A stretch of 64,000 bases of DNA, taken from contig CAUYUJ010018640.1 in assembly GCA_963575745.1 (NCBI GenBank), positions 60,001 to 124,000 on the forward strand, in the 5' to 3' direction. The notes under the pieces were generated by a model that had not been told where the DNA came from, did not search any database, and was given only the letters and a program-made list of their open reading frames with translations. Shown here one piece after another: positions 10,380 through 21,186 of the stretch. The translations under genes and the position numbers were made by a program. Numbering within the stretch: the stretch's first letter is position 1; every line of letters begins with the position of its first letter. This DNA is from Prorocentrum cordatum (lineage: Eukaryota > Sar > Dinophyceae > Prorocentrales > Prorocentraceae).

Positions 10380-10990
10380 TGTACATCGGACCTGAATGCC
10401 TCTTGAAGCTCCCTTGGGGTTTCTCTAGGAGCCCTGTACGGCCGTGTGGGGGGGGGGGCATTTGGGGCCGTCTTGAGGCCGTCCTGCGGCTCTCTCAGAC
10501 CGTCTTGAGAGTACCTTTGGCAATACTGGAGGACCATATGGGAGGACATCTTGGATGTTTTGTTCGGTCTTTGGGCCATGAAGGCCATCTGGGCCGTCTG
10601 CGAGAGGTGTTTTGTCAACTTCGGGCGCTTCGTGCGGGGGCAGCGCGACGGGACGAAGGGCTTGTAGGAACTTTTCGGAAGCGCCAAACCGTTGTCCTTA
10701 GCTTGGCACGCCGCAACCATGGGGGCGGCGGATTCAGTTGCCTTCGGCCTCTTGAATGCCTTAACTGGGCCTCTTGGAGCCTCTGGGATGCCTGTGTAGG
10801 GCGTGGTAGAGGCCAGGGTGCGGTCTCGGGATCAATATTTGGGTGGAGGGGTCCAGATGGCAGTTCACAGTTCACGCTTCCGCTCTTGGGCCTTTCTTCG
10901 GGCCGTCTTGGAGGCTCTTGGGCTCTTCTCGAGGGCTGGGGCCCCATCCTTGGGCCGATCTTGATGCCTTTGGGCCCATCTTAGACGCTC
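10380..10990 (+). repeat. Degenerate TCTTGGGCCGTCTTGG array
   Basis: CCGTCTTGAGG, GGGCCGTCTGCG and GGCCTCTTGG words with variable spacing; a G run sits at 10448-10457. The 201-codon + frame is repeat-derived. Confidence 0.6.
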
Positions 10991-11353
10991 GTCAGGCCGA
11001 CAAGTCGGAACCGTCACAATCATGGAAAGTCGTCAGGGGGTGCTAGATTTGAGCCGTTGGGGCTAGCCCGAAGGGCTTGAACGACGGCCCGATCGGCCCC
11101 TGGGAGAGCTCCAGGACGGTCCCATCTTAGGGCACGTGAAACATGTAGATTCCTATCAGCGCGTCCTCAGGGCCTCGGCAGCAGCTCGGGCAAGCCCCCA
11201 GTTCGCTCTTCAGCGCTTCGAGGATCCAGGAATCTGGGGCCTGGTGTCTTCAAATGCTTGTATATGTTTTTTCCAACCATCCTGTGGTGTTGGGTCCTCG
11301 TTTTGAAGAGGCGGTCCCCGCGTTCCTCCTTCCTTCTCCCCCCCCCCCTCCTC

Positions 11354-11385
<32 letters not shown>

Positions 11386-11390
11386 GGTCC
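10991..11390. other. Spacer with C run and (ATC)n microsatellite
   Basis: No gene seen. CCCCCCCCC at 11339-11348 and ATC repeats at 11356-11385 lie immediately upstream of the satellite monomer and the DIRS-like element. Confidence 0.7.
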
Positions 11391-11391
11391 C

Positions 11392-11447
11392 CGTGGCACA
11401 GCTCGCATGGGTCCCCGCCATTCATTTCGGCACACCCCTCACACGCG
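11392..11447 (+). repeat. Single satellite monomer at the 5' edge of the DIRS-like element
   Basis: GTGGCACAGCTCGCATGGGT to CACCCCTCACACG matches the reverse complement of the 30960-31885 satellite unit, including the ATTCATTTCGGCACACCCC part. It is read through by the open frame starting at 11258 (IHFGTPLTR), so the real gag start must lie downstream. Confidence 0.75.
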
Positions 11448-12829
11448 AGGTGGGCGACTTGAATCAGGGAGAGGCCGTGCTCAGCGTCTACCTCGAGGCG
11501 CGAGGCAGCGGGTCCGACGAGGCAGACGCACTGCAGTGCGTCGCCTCCGGCTTCGACGAAGAAATCAGCGCCGTTATTGAGCGGCTCGCCCACTGCGCGG
11601 ATTACTTGGCCGACTACACCGAGGCCGAGGACGGCGAGCGCGCGCGCCCCATGCACGCGGGCCGCTGGAGGAGCCAGCTGGCCCAGCTGCGCAGCGCCGG
11701 AGCCAGGCTAGCTGGAGCGACTCCCCCTCGGCCAGCCGCAGCGGGGCTACTGCAGCTCGAGACGCACTCACCAACCGCGAGGTCTGTCGACGCAGCTGCT
11801 GCCGATTCCGCTCCGTCGGCCAAAGCAGCCCCCTCGAGCGCGCAGACGACGCCGGCGGATCGCCCGCCTGGCTCGGTCTCACCCGCGGGCCTGCGGTTCG
11901 GGGTGACGAGCTCCATCCCTGGCGGGCTCCCGAGCGCCGCGGGCGTCACCGGCCTGTTCGTCAAACGTGGTAGCTATGCGGGTACGGGCCTGATTCAGGT
12001 CCCTGGGCAGCCCGACCGACAGGGAGCCGCGGGCGCCGCCGGCGACGCCGCCGCCGTGCAGGCCTACGCCCGGGCGTTGCAGGCAAGCCAGGCGCAGCAA
12101 CACCAGGACCACAAGCAGCGCCTGCACGCGATCCAGGAAGGGCTCATCCAGCGGGGCGACGGTAAGGTCGCGCAGCTGGGCGCACTGGCGGCTATCAAGA
12201 AGGCTGAAGAGTTGGACGTGTTCTTGGCACGGGGGTGCGACACCACGGAGGTCGAGATCAGCAACGGGCTCCTGGGACGCGACCTCTTCCACGGTCTCCG
12301 CCGAGCATGCGAGGGCAGCAAGCACCTGATGCTGGCCGTGGGATGCCCGACGACTGTGACGAACAGGATCGCCTATGGTTCAGCGACCCTCTCCTGGGGA
12401 GGCAAGGACCACCTCAAGCCCAATTGGAGCCTGTCCGTGGCCGACTTCCCCGTGTGCCGGGGCGAGGACTTCGACGACTATGCGATGCCATCCGAGGTTA
12501 AGCTGGAGCCACGGCCGAGGCACCCCGTCGTATTCAGCCAGTGGCGCCGACAGGCCCAGAACGCCATCAAGTTCTGGTGCCTCATCTACGGGCGTCAACA
12601 CGGACCGGAGAGGTACGCCGCCCTCGAGAGCTTGAAGGAGTCACACGAGCGCGACGAGGACGAATACCCTTCGAAGTACGTCTATGGACTGTGGGAGGAG
12701 CTCAACGCGGCCTGGTGCGAGCAGCTGCGGGAGAAACGCCGAGCGATGTGTCTCCTGCTCGGCACGCAGCACCCCAGGAAGGAAGACCTGAAGCTGTGTG
12801 CGCTGGCCCCCACGGGCCCAGGCGGCTAA
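11448..12829 (+). pseudogene. Gag-like region of the DIRS-like element, first part
   Basis: One frame is open from before the satellite monomer to a TAA at 12827. Coding character is clear from about 11460 (LNQGEAVLSVYLEARG, FDEEISAVIERLAHCADYL). There follow an Ala/Pro-rich linker, a Gln-rich helical stretch (ARALQASQAQQHQDHKQRL) and a folded-looking part (IYGRQHGPERYAALESLKE, KYVYGLWEELNAAWCEQL). No enzyme motif is visible and position suggests a structural or nucleic-acid-binding role. The TAA is premature: the same frame continues as ADFKFPNVFDIDDPGGYYQI. The start is unknown; the first in-frame ATG after the satellite is at 11651 but coding seems to begin earlier. Confidence 0.55.
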
Positions 12830-13705
12830 GCAGATTTCAAGTTCCCGAACGTCTTCGACATCGACGACCCTGGCGGCTACTACCAGATCGTCTGCATGCC
12901 CCGGAACGAGCGCAAGCTGCGCAAGCTCTTCAACCGCAGCCTGTATGGGCTAGGTCCAAAGGGCCCGATCCGTGCTGGGGGAGTTGATGGAGGCGATGGG
13001 CAGGGTCCCAGGCGCGTCCAAGGCGCTCGCTTCCCGCTGACTGAGGCGGGCGAGAAGGCCGGCGCCGGGAAGCGGCCTAAGAAGCCCAAGACACCAACGG
13101 GCGGGACCTCAGCCAAGAAGCGCCACCCGGCGGGAAAAATGCTCGCCGCAGGTGAGATCACACAGTCGGTGCAGCATGCCCCCCGCAACCGAGCAGGCAA
13201 GATCCTGTGTTGGGACGCTTGCACGTGGATGGGTTGCCCCAAGACCAGCCAGACGTGCGCGCACGCGCATGAGGCCATCAAGGGCATGGGGGGCTTGCAC
13301 TGGACCGTGCAGGCGCAGCTGGTCAAGCGCGGCGGCCTGACGTCGGGGACCCGCGTGGAGCCGAAAGACGTGGACGGGCGCGTGCAGCAGTTGCGCGCAC
13401 AGGCCAAGAGCGAGGACGAATCCAAGCGGGCCGGGGCCGCCCAGGCGCAGGCAGGAGCCGCGCAGGCGCAGCCCAAGGCTGCGGCGGGAACTCCTCCAGG
13501 ACGCGGGGGCTGTGCGGGGCCAGAGGTCGACTGGAGCGGCCCAGCGGCGCACGGCGAGATCCAGTGCACCGCGATGGAGAACGACCAGAGGGAGGCGGTA
13601 CAGGGGCCAGACCACTCTTGGCTCCTCGACGCTCACGTAGACTCCCCTGGGCGTACAGCACCAGCCACTGCAACCACCCCGAGGCCCTCAAACGGCAGAC
13701 CCTGA
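12830..13705 (+). pseudogene. Gag-like region, second part, with a Cys/His cluster
   Basis: Same frame as the preceding segment, directly after the TAA at 12827-12829. It reads through FPNVFDIDDPGGYYQIVCM and a basic stretch (RNERKLRKLFNRSLYGLG), then a cluster around 13207-13275 with pattern C-x3-C-x4-C-x6-C-x-H-x-H (CWDACTWMGCPKTSQTCAHAH). Such clusters in gag proteins bind nucleic acid. A Lys/Ala/Gln-rich tail follows. Homology probably moves to frame 1 near 13650, so the TGA at 13703 is likely reached only because of a frameshift. Confidence 0.5.
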
Positions 13706-15310
13706 TCGACGAGGTGCAGGGCAGCGGCGTCCTCGACAAGCTCCAGGAGACCAGCGACTACCTCAAGTCTCAAGTCTTGGCCCGACTGACCCAGGCCAGG
13801 GCAGATGGGGCCACGCTCGAGGTGGAGCAGGCGCTGCTGGAGGCCACCCGCGATGGAGGACCTACTCTCGCGGAGGAGGCGGGCGCCGCGCTGGATAGGA
13901 TAGGCGCCAAGGCGGGCAACCTGGGCGGAGAGCCGGACGTGATGATCAGCCCCGCGGTTTGGGACGAGGCCCGCGAAACTGGCACGGGGGCCGTGAAGCT
14001 ACTCGGCCAGACATGGCAGTTTTAGGACTACCAGGACAAGCTGCCCCTAGAGCCAGAACTCGCTGCGCGGTCGGGGCTCCCAGCCGACACTCACGAGGAG
14101 AGGCAGCGCCTGGTCCTGCACCTGGCGGGCGCACTCCTGAGCGAGCACGGCCGCGCCCCGTCCATCACCGAGGTGCGCGAGCTGGCCTTGGTCCTTCGCC
14201 GGTCCCTATGCAACCAGGCGACGACCGCGGCCGCGGCGTCGGGCGACCCACCGCCCTTCGTCTCCCCGCGCGAGGCGGAGCTGAGGATGTGTTGCCATGA
14301 CGCGTTGATGCCACGCCATGACAAGGACTTCCGATGTATCACGCTGTTCACCCTTCCAGAGCTTCAGGACGTGACGCTCCGCGTCTGGAGGGTGAACCAC
14401 TGGAACCAGCTGGGCTTGGACACCCTTCTATCCCTGAAGGTAGGACAGCGCGAGCTCCACGTGATGATGCACAGAGGGCGCACGCGCACGCTCCGACCCC
14501 CGCCCTGGATTGATGGACGGCAGGCCATCCGGGAGGTGATCAAGACCTGGGCCCTGGCCGGGAAGGAGCTGCGGGAGCGGCTCGCGACGGGCTGGGAGAT
14601 GCACCCGGAGACCGAGGATGCGGCCGGCCCCGTCATCCCCAGTCGCCCCCCGCCCTGTGCGCATTGCAGGCGCCAGCATGCGGCTGCCTGCGAAATCAGG
14701 GAGAGCGCCGGCGAGGAAGCTCAGACGAGAGCCGAGGAGGAGGACACCGACTTCCAGCAGCTGGAGCCACTGTTGCGCCGGCCCGCCTTCGCCTGGGGTG
14801 TCAGGACGAGGGGGGCCTTCGCCCGCGCCGGGCGCTGGTCCGCGGCGATGGCCGACGCTGGCTTCCCCGCGTCAGAGGCGGTGGAGCTCTACGAGCAGCC
14901 ACTCTCCCAGACGGGCCCACGCGAGGACCGCGACGTGCTGCGGCCAGAGGTGCGGGAGCGCATCCTGCTGGACGCGGGCGCGGCGCCGGGCCCTGGGGAA
15001 GCCAACGTTTGGCAACTCGGGCCGCCGCGCGTCACCCACGCGGCCTGGCGGCTGACGAACGGAGGGGCCCGGGCATTCGAGAAGCCCGATGGGGGCGGCA
15101 CCGATCCAGAGGAGGTGGCCGCGAACATCTGCGCCGACTTCGCGGCCGACGTCGCCGAGCGCCTCGACGTGAACGACCGGGAGTGGCTCCTCGAGTCCAG
15201 CTGCCGCGATGGGCGGTGCCCGAAGATCTGGGGCCGCCGGCGGATCAAGCTGCTCATCGAGCGGACTGGCGCGAATATCATCACGATCGCGATGTGCGAG
15301 TACGGGTCTT
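13650..15310 (+). pseudogene. Gag-like/unknown region of the DIRS-like element, frame-1 part
   Basis: Frame 1 gives a continuous protein-like product interrupted only by a TAG at 14023 (KLLGQTWQF-stop-DYQDKLPLEPELAARSG). Features include a helical stretch (LDKLQETSDYLKSQVLARL), LVLHLAGALLSEHGRAPSIT, VWRVNHWNQLGLDTLLSLKV, a CxxC-type patch (CAHCRRQHAAAC near 14658) and an acidic stretch. No family was recognised. At about 15310 the reading has to move to frame 2. The function is probably part of the element's ORF1; nothing catalytic is visible. Confidence 0.5.
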
Positions 15311-16416
15311 GCGCCGCCGGACGAGCCGAGCAAGAGGTACCGGAAGCTCACGATGTGGCTCGTGAGCAAGGGGTTGCACCCCTGGGCCCTCGCTCTGGCG
15401 AGGAGGTGTTCGGGGTGCCACGAGCACGTCCCCCTCGAAGGCCCCTTGCCGCGCGACGTCTCCGACGAGCAGGCTGCCGCCTGCAGCGCCAGAGGCGAGA
15501 CCCCCCTCTCAGAGGCAGAACGCCGGAGGGCGCGGAGCCTCCTGAACCGCATCGCACTGACATGGGCCGAGGCGCAGGGCCTCGGCGACGACAAAGAGCG
15601 GGGGCGGCCACCCCTCGGCGCGGAGCTCCTCAGGCCGCTGAACGACCTGGTCCTCGAGATGGCGCCAGACAACTTCCACTGGGTGCTTCTTGAGTTCAAG
15701 AGCACGGGCCAGCGCCTGGCCCCCCTCGAAGCAGGGCAGCAGGCTCTCTTCTTCGGCTACGACCGCGACGAGCGCTTCCGGGCCACCTTTGGCGTCCAGG
15801 TCCCGTGGCTTCGCCACGGCGCACGGGCTATCAGCGGCGCGCCCACGCCGCTGAGCCAACAATGCCGAGGGCAGTTGGAGGCACTTGGCTTCCGCGCTGG
15901 GTTACAAGGCATGCGGAGGACCCGCCACGCCGGGCAATGCACGCCCAGGCTGCGTGCGGCTTGGGCCTGCGCCCTGAAGGCAGCAGCCCGCGGCTCCCCG
16001 CCCGGCGCCCTCCAGAACAAGCTGGGCGCGCTCAGCAGAGAAGCGAATGCGGGGGCAGAGAAGGCGGCGAGAGCCGGCGAAAGCCTGGCGGAAGACGTAC
16101 CACAGCACGACGACGACTCCATCGAGCGTTGCCTGACCCCCCCTCCTTTTTCGGCGACCACTTCCCGCGGCAGAGACCAGGGCCCGGCTCAAAGGGCAGG
16201 GCGGACTCGCGCTCAAAGGACACGGAGGCGGAGGAGAACCCGGGGGGCCCGTACTCAAAGGGCGCGGGCGAGGGCGCGGAGGTGGACGCGTGCACGCAGA
16301 CGGGGGAGGTCAGCGGCGAGAGAGTGGGCGCAGCCAAGGACGACGTCCCGGAGGGCAAGCGCGGCAAGCGCGGCCGCAAGAGAGGTGGCTGGAAGCGCAA
16401 CAAGGCCGCGAATTAA
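15310..16416 (+). pseudogene. Gag-like/unknown region, ending in a basic tail
   Basis: Frame 2 carries KRYRKLTMWLVSKGLHPWAL, a CSGCHEHV patch and DKERGRPPLGAELLRPLNDL, then the pair FHWVLLEFKSTGQRL and FFGYDRDERFRATFG. Near 16135 the plausible reading moves back to frame 1 and ends at 16416 with a strongly basic tail (KRGKRGRKRGGWKRNKAAN), typical of a nucleic-acid-binding C-terminus. The tail suggests that one original open frame ended here. Confidence 0.45.
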
Positions 16417-17321
16417 GAGGGAGGCTGAAGGAGGCCAGGCGGGACGCAGCAAGATCAAGCTCACCCCAGGCCCAGGAGGCCAGCCGGGCGACGGCGACAG
16501 TGGAGACGAGGAGGACGAGGACGAGGACGAAGAGGAGGAAGAGCCGAGACGCCTTAAGAAGTCCCAAGAAGAAGAGCAGGAGGGCAGCGCCTCGTCGCCG
16601 GTCCGAAGCCTCCTCCCGCAGAGGGGCGACCGCTGGATTGACATACCAACGGTGCCCACCACGGTGATCGACATCAAGATGATGCTGATGACCTCGCGCC
16701 CGCTGAGAGACGACCTCATTCGCGACGTCAGGATGCACATCTTCTTCTACACCGAGGATGAGGAGACCGCGGGCGCAGACGAGCCCCCGCTGGAGGACGA
16801 GACGAGAGTGCTGGCTGGCGATACCCTCATCCTCTGGATCGGCGCGGAGGACCCCGAGAACTTCGTGAGCTGGGCCCCGCGCTGGACACGCGACCAGGAG
16901 AACCCCCGACCGAGGCGCCCAGCGGCGTGTCACGCTCAGGATAGCGGACCGCGCAGCGTCCCGCCAGATGAGCAGGAGCTCCCTGACCGAGCCCACGTTC
17001 AGCAGCGCCGCGGCCGCAGCCGCGGCTGCCTCAGCGGCCTGTGAGGCTAGTGTCCCGGCCGCAGGCGGGGCGTCCAGCTCGGGCGACAGCGCCAAGCTCC
17101 ACCATATCAGATCCGAGCTGGAGGCGGCGCGCGCCCGGGACGAGGGCGACAGGGAGCGCGAGACCAGGGGCGTGCAGAGGCTGGAGATCAGGCTCAACGA
17201 GATGAAGGCGCGCCGAGCCGCTCGGCTCCGCAAGGAGAGGGGGGCCAGGCAGCGCGGAGAGAGCGAAGCCAGCCAGGGGCGCGCTCCCTCTGAGGAGCCG
17301 CCGGCTGGGCAGGAGGCGTGA
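16417..17321 (+). pseudogene. Acidic and coiled-coil segments between gag-like region and RT
   Basis: Frame 2 first gives an acidic run of Glu/Asp (about 16500-16550) and the ordered-looking stretch DRWIDIPTVPTTVIDIKMML ... DTLILWIGAEDPENFVSWAP. From about 16968 the coding character is in frame 3: an Ala-rich stretch then a charged coiled coil (LHHIRSELEAARARDEGDRE). The TGA at 17319 is in frame with the continuation RRAQSIDSPGS, so it is another premature stop. No function assigned. Confidence 0.4.
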
Positions 17322-18900
17322 CGACGCCGCGCACAGAGTATTGACAGCCCAGGCTCGAGGAGGCCGCCAGCTACCGCAGGTGCCAGGCGAGCCGCATCGG
17401 CTGGGTCGACCCAGCCGCCGCCGGCTGGAACAGCCGAGCGAGCGGCAGGGCGAGCCAATCCAGAGCTGACGCCCTCATGGGAGACAAGCGAACCGATGGT
17501 TTCGCTCATCCTGGAGGGCGAGGGCGATTGCCACAGAGCGGAGACCATGCTGAACAACTACGCGAGGGACCTGTGGGCCGGACGTACGCCCCCCAACGAG
17601 ATGAGGACGTCGGCGCGCGAGCTCCTTGTGCTCGGACTCACGAAGATGGACGAGGGTCTCCCCCGAGGAGCCAGCTGGACCCGCAACGAGCAGGTGCAGA
17701 TCCGCAACGAGTTCGTGACGATGCTGACGAAGTTCGAGGCGTCCCTGGGCATCCCGGAAGGCGATCGCCCGGCGCCCCCCCTTCGTGAGGAGCCGCCGGC
17801 GCAGCCCAGCGCCTACGACGAGTCCTACGACGACGAGGAGCCCAGCGATTGCGAGATGCTTGATCCGCCGTACACCGGCGGCGCCAGCTCCGCAGCTCGA
17901 CGGCTCGCCCCCCAGCCGAGGAAGCGAGGGCCCTCCCCAGGCAGCGCGCCCAGCGGGAGCGCCCCGGTGCGCCCAAAGCTGCAGGCGCAGGCCAAGAGCA
18001 CGAGGAGCGCGCAGCTCAGCAGCGAGGGCGAGGCAATGCCCCGTGCCCCGCGACCCAGCGCAACGCAGCCACCGCAGAGGCCACCGCCGACGCAGAAGGC
18101 GAGGCCCGCGGGTAGCCGGCAGGCTCCGCCGCCACCGGACGCAGACGGCCGCTGCGGGGGCCCGCCGTTGGACGCGGCGCCGGCCGCCACACCTTCGCGC
18201 GGCCAGGCGGAGGCTGCCCAGTATGTCGCCTGGTGTGCCTCACATCCCGAATATCGGCCCGAGCTTGTGAAGGAGGTCGTGGAGCGGGGGAATCGGTTGT
18301 TGCGCGCGACGGGCTCCGTGGAGGAGGCCTCCAAACTCCTCCAGGCAGCCCGTGAGGAGCTGCACGGGAACCCCCTGAAGGGTGTCCTGAGCGCCGACCT
18401 CCAGGCCGCGCTGAGCCCCGAGCACGGGAGCTACCTGCGGGCCATGGCGGAGGGCGGCGTGCCCTCCAGAAGGGTTACCCCAAGGACACGCGAGGTTCAC
18501 AAGTCGCACTCCTCAGCTGTGGACCACGCGGGGGAGATTCTCGAGCAGTGCTGGAAAAATTCCCGCTTCGGTGTCGTGATCTGGGCCTCGGACGACGTCG
18601 ACGACGCACGCGAGGCGTCCGCCGTCATCGAGTCGCCCTCCGGCCGCGCCCCCAAGCAGAATCCCGACAGGACGATCTCCTCGGAGGGCCGGCCGATCCA
18701 CGACATGAGGTGCGCCAGTGTGGACAGCCCCAAGGATTCGCTAGGCTGTCGCTGTGGTGGGAAGCTCGCCATCCCGGGGTGCCGCAGCTGTGCGCGAAAC
18801 GGAAAGTCGCGCGAGCCTTCAAGTGGCACCACCTCGATCCAATTGCCGCCCCCGAGTTCGGGACGTCACTGCCGGGAGACGCCGTTGGCATCGGAGGAAG
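17322..18900 (+). pseudogene. Pol N-terminal linker and reverse transcriptase fingers
   Basis: Frame 3 has LILEGEGDCHRAETMLNNYA, a Pro/Ala-rich linker, then ASHPEYRPELVKEVVERGNR. From about 18430 it matches the N-terminal part of DIRS-type reverse transcriptases: YLRAMAEGGVPSRR, a helix (AVDHAGEILEQCWKNSRFGV) and the fingers motif SPSGRAPKQNPDRTISSEGR followed by PIHDMR. After about 18720 the homology continues in frame 2, so a frameshift splits the RT. The frame-3 reading to 18908 is out of frame at its end. Confidence 0.7.
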
Positions 18901-19312
18901 GGTCGTGATGATCCACTCGGTGCTGGTGTTCGGCTGGTCGGGCAGTCCGGGCGAACGCATGGCGTTCTCCTGGGCTGCGAAGAAGGAGCACGAGCGCCAT
19001 CGGCCCCCCACGCCCTCCGTCAACGACGAGATCAGTTTCGCGAGCAAGTGGCTCATGGACGACGGGGTGGTGCTCGAGCCCCTGGTGGGCCTCCGCCCCT
19101 GGCTCTCGGGGGGCGAGCTCGACCGGGCCACGCGGCGCGTTTGGGGACCCCAGGCGGTCAACGCCGACAAGCTCGCTGAGGAGGGTGAGTTCGCACCCGA
19201 GCAGCTGGCGCGGGGGCTGCACATGAACTCCAACAAGAAAACGACGCGCCTCCCCGAGCAGAAGTGCATCAAGGCGCAGTACTTGCTCGCCTTGCCGGAG
19301 CTCGCCCATTGA
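18720..19312 (+). pseudogene. Reverse transcriptase palm of the DIRS-like element
   Basis: Frame 2 continues the RT. Motif A region reads KRKVARAFKWHHLDP, motif B FGWSGSPGERMAFSWAA, and motif C WLMDDGVVLEP with the paired aspartates at 19058-19063. LDRATRRVWGPQAVNADKLA follows, then a thumb-like KLAEEGEFAPEQLARGLHMN. In reverse transcriptases the first catalytic Asp sits just before the VxxAF stretch. Here that codon (18803-18805) is AAA, Lys, which would abolish DNA synthesis. The stop at 19310 is followed by RNase H-linker homology in another frame. Confidence 0.75.
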
Positions 19313-20100
19313 TCACGACGCATTCCCACGAAGCTCGCGCAGGAGCTGAGGGGGCGCGCGCAGCACTGGAGTTCCACACAGCCCGCGATCCGCCCCGAGC
19401 TCCCAGTCCTCGACGAGCTCTTGGGGCATGTGGCCGAGGGCTCAGCGTGGGCCAGCCCTAAGGGCGACCCCGACACTGTGGCGGCCGCCTGGGAGGAGTG
19501 GGACGCACCTTGGAGCTCTTCCGGGTGATGTCCGACGCGCCGGAGGCCTGGAGCACATCGTTCCAAGCAGGCTTCAGTCAGGCGCTGACCCCTCGCGAGC
19601 TGATGGCGCTGCCTGGGATGGCGCGCCGGACCCGCTGGACAGGAGGCGATGCGACCCTGGACGCGATCGGAGCCGTCGACTGGGGCCGTGCGAGCGAGAA
19701 TCTCGCCGCCGGCCCACCTTCTTACTTGGCTACGGAGGCGAAGCCGCTGCTGGAGCAGCTCAGCGACACGGTGACCGGACCGAGTTCAGAGGACGACTGG
19801 ATCATCTCAGTCGTGGAGCTGCTGGCGCTGGTGGCGCTGGCCGCATGCCGAGGACATCTGTGGGCGGACACGCTCGTGTTCTACGTGACGGATAATGCGA
19901 GCGTCAAGTCATGGCTGACGAAGCGTCGGCCCAAGAACGCACAGGCCCGCCATCTACTGCGCGTGGTTGAAAGGCTGGAGGCCGAGTACGGTGTTCATGC
20001 TTACCTCCTTCTACGTGCGCACGTACCACAACGAGGTGGCGGACTGGCTGACGAGAGAGGAGGTGAAGAAGGTGCACAGCGAACTCGCGAGGGCTGGCTG
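19313..20100 (+). pseudogene. RT-RNase H connection and RNase H domain
   Basis: After the RT, the sequence IPTKLAQELRGRAQHW (near 19325) and ELPVLDELLGHVAEGS form the connection, then RNase H: WTGGDATLDAIGAVDWG (first Asp), SVVELLALVAL (catalytic Glu), YVTDNASVKSWL (second Asp) and, after a frameshift near 20005, RTYHNEVADWLTRE (last Asp). RNase H degrades the RNA strand during reverse transcription. All four acidic positions are visible, but two or three frame changes would be needed to read the domain, so it is not functional as assembled. Confidence 0.7.
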
Positions 20101-21186
20101 GCACCGCCTGGAGCCCCCCGCTGCCTGGGGCGCCATCGCTAGGGACGCCCAGGACAAGCCCCTGCGGATCCCGGGCGAGACGGGGCCGCTGGCCGAGGCA
20201 GCCTTGCGGCACCGCGCTCTTCGCACGCCCGCCGCACCGAAAGCCTGCCTTCCTCTGGCCAGCCAGACCGGCATCGAGCTGGGCGGGCTGCTCCAAGGAT
20301 ACCGAGACGCCTTCATCAGGCTCGGAGGGCGCGAGGCTGGCCATGGGCAAGCGGCCGCCTGGGTGCTCACGGCGCTGACCCTGGACCCGCGGGGCTTCGA
20401 GACTGAGGCCCTCCTCGCCCAGGGCCGCCCCAGCGTGGTCGTCGCCGACGCGCCCGTGGGACTCACCGTCCAGAAGCTCGATCGAGCGCTCCCTCAAGCA
20501 GCTCGGCTACGCGTTGACCTCGCTCTGAGCATGGAGACGCCACCTCGAGGACCAGAAAGGCGCTGGTCGCCTGCCGTGGCCCTTTCGCGCGCTGCCTGGC
20601 GAGCATTAAGTTGCCGCCGGCGCGCCGTGGCCCACGGAGTCAAGCATTTCTTGAAGCCGAACCCGGACGGAGACCCTCCTCGACCCCAAGATTCGCACCA
20701 CAGGCAGCCCGCTGTTGCCGAAGCCCGCTGGGCATATCACCATCGATGGGGGCCAAGCACCTGCTGCGCAGCCCGGACGGCCCTGCCGGCACCCCACGGT
20801 GGCCAGGCAAGGAGCCCGCGGGGCCCGGCGCCACGCTGCTGCACATCCCCGGCAGCGCGCAGGGGAGAGCGAGGGCGCTCGCGCCGCGAGAGATCTGGCG
20901 CATCCAGGGCGGAAGCGACACCGTCTGGGACAAGCATCTGGCCGAGGGGACCGCCAGCGAGGAGCTGCTCCGTGCGGCGGTGCGGGCCCTGCCGCCGGAA
21001 TCGGCTCAGACGGTGCTCAGGGCGGTCGCGTTGGCCCTGGGCGTGGACACCGAGAAGGTTGGGGTCTGCCACGACCCGGAGGAGCAGGCAGCCTGGGAGG
21101 CCACGCAGCGATGGTTCCAGGCCTGGGCCATCGCCCCGGACAACCCAGCGGCACAGGTCCTGCGCCAGGACAGGGAGGCAGCCTGA
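20101..21186 (+). pseudogene. Cytosine-C5 DNA methyltransferase-like domain of the retroelement
   Basis: Located between RNase H and recombinase, where DIRS-type elements often carry a methyltransferase. Frame 2 gives LTLDPRGFETEALLAQG and VVVADAPVGLTVQKLDRAL; a short frame-3 piece reads LKQLGYALTSL. Frame 3 again gives TTGSPLLPKPAGHITIDGG, and frame 1 gives ALAPREIWRIQGGSDTVWDK at about 20875-20935. The last resembles C5-methyltransferase motif IX (LTPRE.xRLQG). If ADAPVGLT corresponds to motif IV, the catalytic Cys is Val. This is a family-level call; an adenine methyltransferase is less likely because no DPPY-type motif is visible. The TGA at 21184 is in frame with the following recombinase. 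Confidence 0.55.

Noticed and set aside
11258-11447. Upstream extension of the gag-like frame (MYMFFPTILWCW, poly-Ser)
   Set aside because: It reads through a C run, an (ATC)n microsatellite and a satellite monomer, so it is not part of the original protein.
15845-15868. Reverse-strand spliced-leader-like string (CTGAGCCAACAATGCCGAGGG)
   Set aside because: It needs a gap and several mismatches and lies antisense inside the DIRS-like coding region.
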